A DNA stretch of 64,000 nucleotides, from contig NC_080080.1 in NCBI RefSeq assembly GCF_949987535.1, positions 59,742,668 through 59,806,667 of the forward strand. Reading direction: 5' to 3'. Position 1 is the stretch's first letter; every line of letters begins with the position of its first letter. Below are positions 11,833 to 22,738 of the stretch, piece after piece. This DNA is from Balaenoptera acutorostrata (lineage: Eukaryota > Chordata > Mammalia > Artiodactyla > Balaenopteridae). Both the position numbers and the translations under genes were made by a program. Below the pieces are notes generated by a model that did not search any database, was not told the origin of the DNA, and saw nothing but the letters and a program-made list of their open reading frames with translations.

Positions 11833-12726
11833 CTAGAGAAGTTCCTTTAGCATTTGTTGTAAAGCTGGTTTGATGGTGCTGAACTCTCTCAGCTTTTGCT
11901 TGTCTGTAAAGGTTTTAATTTCTCCATCACATCTGAATGAGATCCTTGCTGGGTAGAGTAATCTTGGTTGTAGGTTTTTCTCCTTCATCACTTTAAGTAT
12001 ATCCTGCCACTCCCTTCTGGCTTGCAGAGTTTCTGCTGAAAGATCAGATGTTAACCTTATGGGGATTCCCTTGTGTGTTATTTGTTGTTTTTCCCTTGCT
12101 GCCTTTAATATGTTTTCCTTATATTTAATTTTTGACAGTTTGATTAATATGTGTCTTGGCGTGTTCCTCCTTGGGTTTATCCTGTATGGGACTCTCTGTG
12201 CTTCCAGGACTTGATTAACTATTTCATTTCCCATATTAGGGAAGTTTTCAACTATAATCTCTTCAAATATTTTCTCAGTCCCTTTCTTTTTCTCTTCTTC
12301 TTCTGGGACCCCTATAATTCGAATGTTGGTGCGTTTAATGTTGTCCCAGAGGTCTCTGAGACTGTCCTCAGTTCTTTTCATTCTTTTTTCTTTATCCTGC
12401 TCTGCAGTAGTTATTTCCACCATTTTATCTTCCAGATCACTTATCCTTTCTTCTGCCTCAGTTATTCTGCTATTGATCCCATCTAGAGTATTTTTAATTT
12501 CATTTCTTGTGTTTTTCATCATTGCTTGGTTCCTCTTTAGTTCTTCTACGTCCTTGTTAAATGTTTCTTGCATTTTGTCTATTCTATTTCCAAGATTTTG
12601 GATCATCCTTACTATCATTATTCTGAATTCTTTTTCAGGTAGACTGCCTATTTTCTCTTCATTTGTTAGGTCTGGTGTGTTTTGACCCTGCTCCTTCATC
12701 TGCTGTGTGTTTTTCTGTCGTCTCAT
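11833..12726 (-). CDS. L1 ORF1 protein (RNA-binding chaperone), intact
   Basis: A 297-residue ORF1p. In the known family it forms trimers that coat L1 RNA and act as a nucleic-acid chaperone in cytoplasmic particles. A heptad-rich coiled coil occupies about residues 35-130. The RRM follows from about 131, with 'NIRIIGVPEEEE' at 134-145 and 'RHILIKLSKIKYKENIL' at about 191-207. The C-terminal domain runs from about 222 (SAETLQARREW, then EKNLQPRLLYPARISF) to the end. Where human ORF1p has REKG this copy has REKQ (211-214). The start at 12726 is the first Met ahead of the typical 'RRQKNTQQMKEQGQNTPDLT' leader. ORF2 begins 58 nt downstream. No stop or frameshift was found, so it could be expressed if the L1 promoter is unmethylated. 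Expression is not shown by sequence. Confidence 0.93.
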   Translation of the reverse strand: MRRQKNTQQMKEQGQNTPDLTNEEKIGSLPEKEFRIMIVRMIQNLGNRIDKMQETFNKDVEELKRNQAMMKNTRNEIKNTLDGINSRITEAEERISDLEDKMVEITTAEQDKEKRMKRTEDSLRDLWDNIKRTNIRIIGVPEEEEKKKGTEKIFEEIIVENFPNMGNEIVNQVLEAQRVPYRINPRRNTPRHILIKLSKIKYKENILKAAREKQQITHKGIPIRLTSDLSAETLQARREWQDILKVMKEKNLQPRLLYPARISFRCDGEIKTFTDKQKLREFSTIKPALQQMLKELL

Positions 12727-14974
12727 TTTGCTTATCTTACTGTGTTTGGGGTCTCCTTTTCACAGGTTGCAGGTTCGTAGTTCCCGTTGTTTTTGGTATC
12801 TGTCCCCAGTGGCTAAGGTTGGTTCAGTGGGTTGTGTAGGCTTCCTGGTGGAGGGAACTAGTGACTGAGTTCTGGTGGATGAGGCTGGATCTTGTCTTTC
12901 TGGTGGGCACGTCCATGTCTGCTGGTGTATTTTGGGGTGTCTGTGGCCTTATTATGATTTTAGGCAGCCTCTCTGCTAATGGATGGGGCTGTGTTCCTGT
13001 CTTGCTAGTTGTTTGGCATAGGGTGTTCAGCACTCTAGCTTGCTGGTCATTGAGTGATGCTGGGTCTTGATGTTGAGATGGAGATCTCTGAGAGATTTTT
13101 GCCGTTTGGTATTGCGTGGAGATGTGAGGTCTCTTGTGGACCAGTGTCCTGAAGTTGGCTCTCCCACCTCAGAGGTATGGCCCTGATGCCTGGCTGGAGC
13201 ACCAAGAGCCTTTCGTCCACACGGCTCAAAGTAAAAGGGAGAAAAAATAGAAAGAAAGAAAGAAAGAGGCTATAATATAGTGAAGTAAAATAAAGCTATT
13301 ATAAAGCAAAGCTATACAGACAAAATCTCACCAAGAAGCATATACATATACACTCACAAAAAAAAGGAAAAGGGGAAAAATTAATATATCCTGCTCCTAA
13401 AGTCCACCTCCTGAATTTGGGCTGATTCGTTGTCTATTCAGGTATTCAGCAGATGCAGGCACATCCAGTTGTTTGTGGAGCTTTAATCCGCTGCTTCTGA
13501 GGCTGCTGGGAGAGATTTCCCCTTCTCTTCTCTGTTCGCACAGCTCCTGGGGATCACCTTTGGATTTGGACCCGCCTCTTCGTGTAGGTCGCCTGAGGGC
13601 GTCTGTTCCCCGCCCAGACAGAACGGGGTTAAAGAAGCAGCTGCTTCGGGGGCTCTGGCTCACCCAGGCCGTGGGGAGGGAGGGGTACGGAGGAGGCGGG
13701 GCGAGCCTGTGGTGGCAGAGGCCAGCATGACATTGCAGCAGCCTGAGGCGCGCAGTGCGTTCTCCCGGGGAAGTTGTCCCTGGCTCACGGGACCCTGGCA
13801 GTGGCGGACTGCACAGGCTACCGGGAGGGGCGGTGTGGAGAGTGACCTGTGCTCGCACACAGGCTTTTTGGAGGCGGCAGCAGCAGCCCCAGCGTCTCAC
13901 GCCAGTCTCTGGGGTCCGCGCTGATAGCCGCGGCTCGCACCAGTCTCTGGAGTTCGTTTAGGTGGCGCTCTTAATCCCCTCTCCTTACGCGCCACGAAAC
14001 AAAGAGGCAAGAAAAAGTCTCTTGCCTCTTCGGCAGCTGCAGCCTTTTTCCCGGTCTCCCTCCCAGCCAGCTGTGGTGCACTAGCCCCTTCAGGCTGTGT
14101 TCACGCCGCCAACCCCAGTCCTCTCCCTGCGATCCAACCGAAGCTGAGCCCCAGTTCCCAGCCCCGCCCGCCCCGGCAGCTGAGCAGACAAGCCTCTCGG
14201 GCTGGTGAGCGCTGCTCGGCGCCGAGCCTCTGTGCGGGAGTCTCTCCGTTTTTTCCTCTGCGCCCCTGTTGCTGTGGGATCCACGCTGATAGCCGCGGCT
14301 CGCGCCCGTCTCTGAAGTTCATTCAGGCGGCGCTCTGAATCCCCTCTCCTCGCGCACCAGGAAACAAAGAGGCAAGAAAAAGTGTCTTGCCTCTTCGGCA
14401 GCTGCAGACTTTTTCCCGGACTCCCTCCCGGCTAGCTGTGGTGCACTAACCCCTTCAGGCTGTGTTCACGCCACCAACCCCAGTCCTCTCCCTGCGATCC
14501 GACCGAAGCCCGAGCCTCAGCTCCCAGCCCCCCCCGCCCCGGCGGGGGAGCAGACAAGCCTCTCGGGCTGCTGAGTGCTGGTCGGCGCCGATCCTTTGTG
14601 CGGGAGTCTCTCCGCTTTGCCCTCCGCACCCCTGTGGCTGCGCTCTCCTCTGTGGCTCCAAAGCTGCCCCCCTCTGCCACCCGCAGTCTCTGCCCGCGAA
14701 GGGGCTTCCTAGTGCGTGGAAACCTTTCCTCCTTCACGGCTCCCTCCCACTGGTGCAGGTGCCGTCCCTATTCTTTTGTCTCTGTTACTTCTTTTTTCTT
14801 TTGCCCTACCCAAGTACGGGGGGAGTTTCTTGCCTTTTGGGAGGTCTGACGTTTTCTGCCAGCATTCAGTGGGTGTTCTGTAGGAGCAGTTCCACGTGTA
14901 GATGTATTTCTACTATATCTGTGGAAAGGAAGGTGATCTCCACGTCTTACTCTTCCGCCATCTTCTCTCCTCCC
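12727..14974 (-). promoter_or_regulatory. L1 5'UTR and internal promoter, CpG-rich
   Basis: This 2.25-kb leader precedes ORF1. Its outer part (about 13390-14760) is GC- and CpG-rich in an otherwise AT-rich window, and so a likely methylation target. The inner part (13220-13390) is A-rich on the plus strand, with an (AAAG)n run. At the very 5' end the minus strand reads 'aagatggcgg' (14955-14964), matching the YY1 site that sets L1 transcription start in other mammals. The outer part carries a 365-bp tandem duplication. The 167-codon sense-strand frame at 13397-13900 looks like a GC-rich chance frame. Confidence 0.85.
13912..14641 (-). repeat. 365-bp tandem duplication in the L1 5'UTR
   Basis: Two head-to-tail units, 13912-14276 and 14277-14641, share long identical blocks at a constant 365-bp offset: 'ctgatagccgcggctcg' at 13921 and 14286, 'gaggcaagaaaaagt' near 14003 and 14368, and 'cccttcaggctgtgttcacg' at 14086 and 14451. 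They differ by scattered substitutions. The arrangement recalls the monomer arrays of mouse L1 promoters, though whether it is family-wide is unknown. Confidence 0.93.
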
Positions 14975-14990
14975 CCACGTGCTATTTTCT
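14975..14990. repeat. right target-site duplication of the full-length L1
   Basis: Exact 16-bp copy of 7584-7599. It is followed by unclassified DNA to about 15340 with no gene. Confidence 0.95.
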
Positions 14991-15344
14991 AACTCACTGA
15001 TTTCTAGTCACGCTGAACATTTAAATGTGAAATTGTCTTCCCTGATCTGATTCTCTCATTTGCTATGATGGAATTGGTGTCTTTAAATTTCTGGAGCAGT
15101 ATCCACTGACTTTACTCCTTTGCCCCAGCCTTCCCCAGCTTCTCTAATCTGAAAGTTTAGTACTTCACCCTGCTCCTGATACAGTAATTTCTGAGATAAG
15201 GCACATATGGAGCACTTTTGATCTGTTGCATACATGCATTAGAATTAAGTCAACTTGTGCATTCTCCAAAATCTCTTTGTTGTCAAAAATACTTGCGATC
15301 CAAGGAAGACCTGGCACCAGTGTTGCCCCCCAGATCTCCCTTTT

Positions 15345-15960
15345 TTTTTATTGTACCAGTTACCTGTTGCCATATAAAAAATCATACCTGAACTTAGTGG
15401 CTTAAAGCAACTGTTTATTAACTTACAATTCTGTAGATTGAAAAATGGGCTTGGATCCGCTGAAGAGTAATCTGCTAGTCTCATATGGCTGCACACATGT
15501 AACTGCCTGCGGCTGGCTATTGTTGGCCTCATTCACATGTATGGCAGGTGACTGTTTCCTGGCTGGGGGCTGGCTTACCATTGAATGCTACCTAAATTCT
15601 CTTCCACGTGACTGCTCAACCTCCAGCAGACTAGCTTGCGTGGTGGTCATAAATATTCATATTTATTCACATGCAAAATATACTCATCTCTGTCTAGGGC
15701 TCTTAAAAGACTCATCCAATTATGGAAATAGGCTCAAAACACCACAATCTTGATCCTGTAATTTCCCACATATCTTGGATGTGGTTTCCATTGATCCAGG
15801 AACCTCTGATGTAAAAAGACTAGTTATTTGCCACTTACACAGCCAGCATACAGTAGTGACACAAAAACAGTATAACAGAAATAAATTCTTCCACTGGAAA
15901 AGGGGAGGAATGGGAAACACATAGCAGTCAATCGTTCCTTACAATTCTGGGGAGACTGGA
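15345..15960. repeat. old interspersed repeat, MaLR/MLT1-like suspected
   Basis: Contains 'cttagtggcttaaagcaact', 'gtttattaacttacaattct', 'tggctgggggctggctt' and 'cctccagcagactagc', wording shared by a widespread old mammalian LTR-like repeat. A second diverged copy lies at 16540-17010. Family name is tentative. Frames at 15445-15753 and 15720-15920 are chance. Confidence 0.5.
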
Positions 15961-15981
15961 GGTGAGAAAAGCTTTATCTTC

Positions 15982-16112
15982 TGGAATTCTCTGGTGGTCC
16001 AGTAGTTAGGACTCCACACTTCCACTGCAGGGTGCACTGGTTCAATCCCTGGTCAGGGAACTGAGATCCTGGATGCCATGTGGTGTGGCCAAAAAATAAA
16101 AAATTAAAAATT
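15982..16112 (+). mobile_element. short CHR-related tRNA-derived SINE
   Basis: Starts 'ggaattctctggtggtccag' at 15983, has a B-box-like 'ggttcaatccctgg', and ends 'gtgtggccaaaaaataaa' with an A-rich tail. The 14-bp flanking repeat 'aaagctttatYttc' (15968-15981 and 16113-16126) has one c/t difference. It is a shorter subfamily than the 300-bp CHR copies. Confidence 0.9.
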
Positions 16113-16539
16113 AAAGCTTTATTTTCCAATAAAAATCGTGGCTCCTCTATATTTCTTTTCAACTCTTCTTGCAAATTAACCAGTTATTTAGCTTACCTTG
16201 GTATTCTCCTACCTTATTGACCAACCAAAAGATACTTTCTTCATTCTGCCTGGGGTTCTCCTTAACTACATCCAAAATTTCACTAGGTACACTTTCTATT
16301 TTCCAAGTTATCACAGACAATAGTTTTTCCAATTGTTTCACAACTGCCTAATGTGAGTCCTCATTTTCCAACATGCTATAACAACTTCCTCACAGTTTTC
16401 TCAGCCTCCACTGTTTTATCACTTTTCCAGACTTCATTAATACTTTTCTTGTGGCCTAGTCCCAGAGACAATGATACACATTTCAGTAAAACATGTTTGG
16501 TAAATAAGAATCCCATTTCTAGCTAAAAAGTTCTATATA

Positions 16540-17010
16540 AATCATTTTTGCTAAATAACAGATTAGCTTATGATGGAGTGGCTTAAAACAACAATCATTT
16601 ATTAGCTAATGATTCTATTGGTTAGCAATTGAGTCTGGGCTCAGCTGGGTAGTTTCTTGCTGGTCTCAACTAGACTCACTCACGCATGTGTGTTCGGTTG
16701 GTGGCCAATGGCCTAACTGATTACCCAGCAGTTGACTAGGGCTTCAACCATGTGTCTGTCATCATTCAGCAGGTTAGTCAAAGTGATTGATGACCTTCCA
16801 AAGGCAGCATGAAAGGACAAGCCCAGTGCAGAAGAGTTTTTCAAATTTTGTCTTCTGTCACATCTGCTTTTGCCCCGTGGACTAAAGAAATTCACACAGT
16901 CAAGCTCGTGTCTAAATGAGTGGAAAGGAGCTTCAAAATCACACCGCAAAGGAGTGTGCAACCAGGGATGGGAAGATTGTGAGCATTCTGCAATCTGTTA
17001 CACCCTCTCA
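16540..17010. repeat. second copy of the MLT1-like old repeat
   Basis: Begins with 'ggagtggcttaaaacaacaa' followed by 'tcatttattagctaatgatt', then 'gggctcagctgggtag' and a 3' part 'aggagcttcaaaatcacacc'. Same family as 15345-15960, same orientation. The two may be one element split by later changes. Confidence 0.5.
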
Positions 17011-17953
17011 TCTCAGTTTGTTCCAATAGGTGGCTCTTTTTCTTTGGTTCTTGGTCTTAGTTGTCATTGGTCACTTTGATGAGCCCCTCTGCTTCCTGCA
17101 GAAAGAGTTTCCTCTAAACCTGTACCCAATGGCTATCTTGCCCTGTGTCCTTTTTGAGAGTAAAATTTCACCCCATGATCCAGGATATCAACTGTGGACC
17201 TGCCACACAGGCACAAAACCCTTTTTTCTTCATATCTTTTGTCACATGCCAGACTGTCATATCCACAGCTTTCTGTGAGCTCGGTGGAGGGCTAGCAGGG
17301 GCAGGTAAATAAACTAGGGAAAAGCAGGCCAGTACTGAACATGGCTCACTGTCCAAATCTCACTATCCTTGAGGGTCTAATAAATGTAAAGCAAATCTGA
17401 GATGGATAAAAGAATGTCAGAAAGTGACATGGAATATTTGTCTATGGATAGAATTAAAACTCTGAGAGAGGACCAGTTTCTGTCTTTATTTAAATCACTA
17501 CCCTAGGCCAAAATGAAGGTACAGAATCAAGTTCTTGGAGAAAGACCTGGAAGTGGAGGTTGAATATGTAACTTATAAAGAATGGATACAACTGCTTGCT
17601 GCATTGTTAGCTTGACCACTCTCTGAATCCAGTCCAACTGACTGCACGTCTGAACTCTGTCTTAAAAAAAACTCAGGTAACTTTCTCATACCCTGACCTG
17701 AATATCCAGGTATCCCCTTGGCCCTCAGTGCAGTCATTCTGAGCTGGGGTAGCCTGAGGTCACAAGCTAGTCATCAGTGGCTATAAGTAGATTTTTCCCT
17801 TTACCATGGTGTGTGGTACAAATATTAGCATTATTTTATTTTATTTTTGCTTAGAACATTTTTGCAAGGTTTTGGGAAGAACTGATTTATTAATTTCAAC
17901 AAAATATATTGGCTATTATTATAAATTGTTTCATAGCCCTTATTTCTCTCAGC

Positions 17954-17956
<3 letters not shown>
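17011..17956. other. unclassified non-coding DNA
   Basis: No gene or recognised repeat. The small frames at 17030-17278 and 17168-17356 overlap on opposite strands and show no protein features. Confidence 0.4.

Positions 17957-17987
<31 letters not shown>
17957..17987. repeat. (TG)15 microsatellite
   Basis: Uninterrupted alternating TG. Likely polymorphic. Confidence 0.97.
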
Positions 17988-17989
<2 letters not shown>

Positions 17990-18105
17990 CATCTTCCCAT
18001 TAACATGTAAACTCCAAGAGGACACGGGCACTGTCTATGTTATTCACCCCTGTATTCTCAGAATTGAACAGTACCTGGCCCTTGCCTGGTACTCGTATTT
18101 TTGTG
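17990..18105 (+). repeat. L2 LINE 3' fragment
   Basis: 'aactccaagaggacacgggc' followed by 'actgtctatgttattcaccc', 'ctgtattctcagaattgaac' and 'agtacctggcc' is the standard 3' end of L2, an extinct CR1-like LINE. Confidence 0.7.
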
Positions 18106-18359
18106 AAATGAAGCACTAAGACATGTACTAGAAGTATAATCTTGAAATCTTGAATATAACATGGTGTCTACCCTTGAGAAGCTTGCAGCCAAGAAGAAAA
18201 GTTTTCAATCTATATCATTTTCTGGCTGCATATATGTCTGGGAGAAGCTCATTGTTTTCTTTATCTTCCCACTCATACTTCTGTGACTAGATGTGTGGGT
18301 TTTTCCCACACCAACCAATTCTCCAACACCAGCTGGCTAAAATGATTGTCCTTCAATTC

Positions 18360-19040
18360 AATTCAGTTCTAACACTTTCTTCCTGGAGTTAACATCAGAT
18401 GCCATAAGGTAAGGGCTCAGTCCTACAAGACTGCCCCCACTTCAGATGCCAATTACAAGACCCAGGTTGTCACTTGTACTTCTGACTGACCAGTTATAGA
18501 TTGATGTTCCCGTGCCCCTCTCCTCAGGTTCAGTAATTTCTAGAATGACTCATGGAACTCAGGGAAACACTTACTTGTATTTATCAGTTTATTATATAAT
18601 TAAGGATATGATAAAGGATACAGATGAATAGGCAGATGAAGAAACACATAGGATGAAGTATGGAAGGGTCTTGAACATAGGAGTTTTGTCCCCTGGAGTT
18701 GAGGTGTGTCATCTTTACAGCTATGTGAATGTGTTTAACAACCCAGAAGCTCTCTGAACCCTGTATTTTGGGATTTTTGGGGAGGCATCATCATGTAGGC
18801 ATGATCAATTATTAAATCAGTTTGCAACCCCTCTCCTCGCTCCAGAGTATGAGGGGTAGGGATGAAAGTTTCAAGTTTCTAATCATGGGTTGGTCTTTCT
18901 GGTGACGGCCTCCATCTAGGAGCCCACCAAGAATTGCCTCATTAGGACAAAACACTCTCCTATCACCCAGGAAATTCCAAGGGTTTTAGCAGTTCTCTGT
19001 CAGGCACCAGGGTCAAAGACCAAATATTAGTGGAAGCTAG
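18360..19040. repeat. old interspersed repeat, family not named
   Basis: Contains 'tctagaatgactcatggaac', 'tcagggaaacacttac', 'tttattatataattaaggat', 'aagctctctgaaccctgt' and 'cccaggaaattccaaggg', a known word order of a widespread old mammalian repeat. I cannot name the family with certainty. No coding content. Confidence 0.45.
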
Positions 19041-19894
19041 GGATAGAGACATATCTACATACATATATGAATACATATAGATATATCTATATCTTTGGGA
19101 CCTCTGCATGAGATAGAGCAGGGGATGTGTTTTATAGTGATTCTCCTGTCACTCCCTAGTGTCCTTAATGGATCTTCAAGATAATTCCCAGGACAAGAAA
19201 AAGCTCCTCTTGGCTTTCAGGAAGTAGCATTTATGTAGCTTTCTTAAAGGCTCAGCTAGGCGTATAGAAGATGTTCCAGCCTACATGCCTGATGGTCATC
19301 CTCTATTGAGTAGGAAGATTGTATCAGGTCTACTTTATTAGAGGTTAAAAGTTGTACTTTCTCCACCATTACAGAATCATTCACACAGAATCATTTTAGT
19401 CAAGCCAATTGCCTGCCAAGTAGAATGCCTGGGACTGACCGATCTGAGCAGAAAGTATGGTCTATAATATTTTTTCTGCTTCATGTGCAGAAACAGCCTC
19501 CAGCTGGATCTAGTTGAGTTCAGACTAAATTGCATTTGATTCATTGACTTTGCTACAATTGGTTTGTATAACAGTATGGCAGGGACCCAGAACTGCAATC
19601 CTTTTTTTCACATGGCATTAAAATGGTATGTAGTAAGTTAGACAGACTCAATCTTTTGGTATCATTTGCTCAAATAAAAATGATAGGACTTTCAAATCAT
19701 AGGAATACTGTTTCACATGCACACATACACATCCACCCACAAACACACATCAAGGAATTTTCACACTTTCTAAACAGGTTGAATCATAGCATCATCTTTA
19801 GAGACTGTTTTATCTAAAGTTTATTTTGTTCATTAGTTTATAATAGTGGTATATTAAATAGTGTGATTACTGTGTGTCATATTTATGCTACATG
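19041..19894. other. unclassified non-coding DNA
   Basis: Short TATA/ACAT-rich stretch at 19055-19100. The rest has no recognised gene or repeat. Confidence 0.4.
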
Positions 19895-20100
19895 ATTTCA
19901 AACCGTTAGTTCTTTAGATCTCACAGAAAGCCTCTCAAAGTAGGTACTATTATCATCATCCTCATTAACAGTTGATGGCCCTGGAATTGGGAAGGTTAAG
20001 TAATCAGACTAATGTCATACAGCTACTAAGTTGTAGCTGGGATTTGAGGACAAACAGTCGGAATCTACAACTTGTGCTGCTACCCATCCCACCTTACTGG
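19895..20100 (-). repeat. MIR SINE, minus strand
   Basis: Reverse-oriented MIR markers: 'gtaggtactattatcatcat', 'gggaaggttaagtaatcaga' and 'gctgggatttgaggacaaac'. A CTCC-rich run follows at 20101-20125. Confidence 0.75.
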
Positions 20101-20574
20101 CTCCTCCCTCCCTCCCTCCCTTTTTCCCTTTCTTCTAAATTCAATTGGCATCTCTTGAGTACCTATTCTTTATATGAACTTCAATACAAGGAAGCATATA
20201 TTTCAGGCTCGTAGAGCTTTTACAGATGAATGAGGAAAAGAATTCTGTAAAGAAAATTTACATCAAAAAATGGTGAATGCTCTAATAGATTAGAATATCA
20301 TTCTAATATAATGCTCAAATATAATACATAAGGTATTACAGGATTAGAACAATAAATCTTCATGAGGTCATCTTTAATGTTAGTTCTGTTCACCTCTCTA
20401 ATCCTACACTGCGAACTCTACTTCGAAACTGTCAGGTGTTCCAAAAATACTTGATTGAGTCCCTGAGAGCAGTCTCACAAAGGAGATGGCATTTGACTTG
20501 ACCCTAGCCTTTTATAATGAATTCTTGAACATGTCAAGTGTTTAACTTAATTATAAACACTTATCTAGGATGGG

Positions 20575-20770
20575 GCTTTACCATGTGCCAAATATTCTTT
20601 TAAGCACTTTGCAAATATGAAAATCAGTAATCCTCATAACAATTGTCAACCCCATTTTCCAGATGAGAATAAAGATCTGCAGAGATATTGAGTGACTTGC
20701 TGCAGCTAGAATGTGGTAGAACCAGGACCCCAACACCTGCAGTCCGGCTCCAGGATGTGTGCTCCCTACT
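20575..20770 (-). repeat. MIR SINE, minus strand
   Basis: 'tttaccatgtgccaaatatt', 'cttttaagcactttgcaaat', 'aaccccattttccagatgag' and 'gtggtagaaccaggacccca' follow the reversed MIR order. Confidence 0.8.
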
Positions 20771-21043
20771 CCCACCCCTTGCTTTTTCTTAAGGGAGATG
20801 GGCATTCCAGGCCACATTTTTCAGCCACTTGACATTCAAAACACACGTTTCTCTTCTCTTTCTAAATGTTCTTTCCTTTTATATTGACGTATATGAAGAG
20901 GAATTTTCATTACAATTTCATTAGATATAGAAAATTGGAATTCATGTCATTTGGGGGTATAATCTATATAAACAAGAAAATAGGTTTTATTTGGCTTTTG
21001 ACAAACATCTGTCAAGTTGTGTACATATGTGCACACAAAGCTG

Positions 21044-21347
21044 TTTTTTTTTTTTAATTTTTATTTATTTATTTATTTATTTATGGCTGCGTTGGGTCTT
21101 CGTTTCTGTGTGAGGGCTTTCTCTAGTTGTGGCAAGCAGGGGCCACTCTTCATCGCGGTGCGCGGACCTCTCACTGTCGTGGCCTCTCTTGTTGCGGAGC
21201 ACAGGCTCCAGACGCGCAGGCTCAGTAGTTGTGGCTCACGGGCGTAGTTGCTCCGCGGCATGTGGGATCTTCCCAGACCGGGGCTCGAACCTGTGTCCCC
21301 TGCATTGGCAGGCAGATTCTCAACCACTGTGCCACCAGGGAAGTCCC
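21044..21347 (-). mobile_element. CHR-type tRNA-Glu-derived SINE
   Basis: Full-length copy, minus orientation. The tail appears as T13 plus (TTTA)n at 21044-21083, and the tRNA-like head ends near 21345 ('accagggaagt'). The CpG-rich body (for example 'catcgcggtgcgcgg') suggests a younger copy than the one at 843. An imperfect direct repeat of about 14 bp ('cacaaaRctStttt') flanks it at 21034-21047 and 21348-21361. Confidence 0.95.
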
Positions 21348-21579
21348 CACAAAACTCTTTTGTGTGCTCAGGAATGTACAGTTCTTGTATTCCTACTTGG
21401 CTTTCACTTATCTTTGTAATTTTTTCAGCTTGTCCATTTAAATTTCCACCTGTAACTTCATACACATTAGAACAAGCTCAGGCATTAGGCACAGGAATTG
21501 TAAGTGCTCCTCAGTTCATAGCTTATTATCCTAGCGTTGAATCAAGTGCCACCTGGCTTTTAAGACCTAGTGGTTCTGA

Positions 21580-21790
21580 GCAAAACATTTGGAGTCAGGA
21601 GACCTTTGTCTGAACACAGGATTTTCTAATTTTAAGTATGTGACTCTGGGCAAATTACTTAACCTCTAGATATCAGTTTCTTTATCGGCATAACAAGAGA
21701 CAATCATATTTGCAATATAAGGTTTCATGAGTCACTCTATATAAAGTGCTTGGCAATACATCTGGCTAAGTAAATGGCAGTTATTTTATT
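21580..21790 (+). repeat. MIR SINE
   Basis: 'catttggagtcaggagacct', 'gtgactctgggcaaattact', 'taacctctagatatcagttt' and 'gtgcttggcaatacatctgg' give the full MIR order. Confidence 0.85.
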
Positions 21791-22738
21791 AAAATGGTTC
21801 TAACCATGGAGACTTAATGTCCTACTTCTGGACTCACATTTCCTCACATCTCATCTTAGCAAACCACACCTGGCTTTGCTGCTAAGATTCCTACCTCCCT
21901 CTGTCTTGGGCTTTCTAAGAGTGTTTTCTAGAGCTGGCTTCTCAGCTCTTAGCCATTTCAGCCCTCGCGACAAAAATGCTATGGCATTAGCCCATCTTGT
22001 GATGTTCACCAAAAGAAGGAAAAATTTCTCAGCCTGGATGTCATAGCTTGCTGTATTCTGATCCCTTCACCTACCTCAAAATACTTTATTCTGACATACT
22101 CCCTTTTCTCCAACGGGACAAAACTCACTTTTCTTTACACTAAAATATACGTAGTATTTTCTCTCTCATTTAGGGATGTCCCATCTTGTCCTTTGCAATT
22201 ATTTCTTTCAAAGTTTGATTTAAAATCAATCTCCTAAGCTAGGTTTTCTACAGCATTTTTAGCTCATTTTTATTAATTTTGTACCAATCATTTGTATCAT
22301 TGGGATTTTATCAGAAAAACTGGGAAAAACCGTGAATGATACAGAATATGTATCGTTGTTACTTATTACTGATCTTCCACAAGTAATAAGTAAGATAGGA
22401 GTGGAGTGAGGGAAGCAAGGATGATAGAACCCATCAGCACAAGCAAGAACCCTCGTGGGTCTCTCACCGCCTACAAGCTCCAACTTTGATGATGGCGGTG
22501 ACCTGAAGGAAAGCTGGCACTCTTCATCACATAGCTAAACATGCACCTGGCCAGGATTTACAGGAGCACCTACAGAGAGTCAGTGGGTGCTAGAGAAGCT
22601 GTGAACCTGACTGCTACAACTCACCAACAAGGTGAGCCAGATCAGTGAAAACAAGTGTGAGTGGCAACAGAGCCTAAGGCCAGACTGACCGACTGTTTCA
22701 ACACTGCTTTTGAAATCTCATGCATAAGGTCTTTGTGG
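21791..22738. other. unclassified DNA with a segment resembling 26590-26880
   Basis: No gene is seen. Part of 22430-22690 shares loose wording with 26590-26880 (accessory region of the ERV below): 'tctctcaccRcct', '...gccaggattt...', 'gctgct/gctac'. It may be a related ERV piece, but the match is weak. Confidence 0.35.

Larger units (their letters stand above)
7600..14974 (-). mobile_element. full-length LINE-1 retrotransposon (7.4 kb)
   Basis: A complete L1 in minus orientation: A-rich tail (7600-7620), 3'UTR (to 7956), ORF2 (7957-11774), 58-nt spacer, ORF1 (11833-12726), 5'UTR (12727-14974). Its 5' end on the minus strand reads 'ggaggagagaagatggcgga', the L1 start with a YY1-type motif. 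A perfect 16-bp TSD brackets it. ORF1 is open; ORF2 has only three disabling lesions in about 1,270 codons, so the insertion is fairly recent but this copy cannot mobilise itself. The 3'UTR has an extra A tract (T15 at 7939-7953 on the plus strand) just after the ORF2 stop, also present in the L1 at 61393. It may still supply ORF1 protein or act as a promoter. Confidence 0.97.

Noticed and set aside
8225..12685. Plus-strand frames opposite L1 ORF1 and ORF2
   Set aside because: Hydrophobic, Ser/Phe/Ile-rich antisense shadows of the real L1 frames.
13397..13900. 167-codon minus frame in the L1 5'UTR as an extra L1 protein
   Set aside because: GC-rich DNA has few stops, and overlapping frames on both strands are equally open. 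No family similarity known to me.
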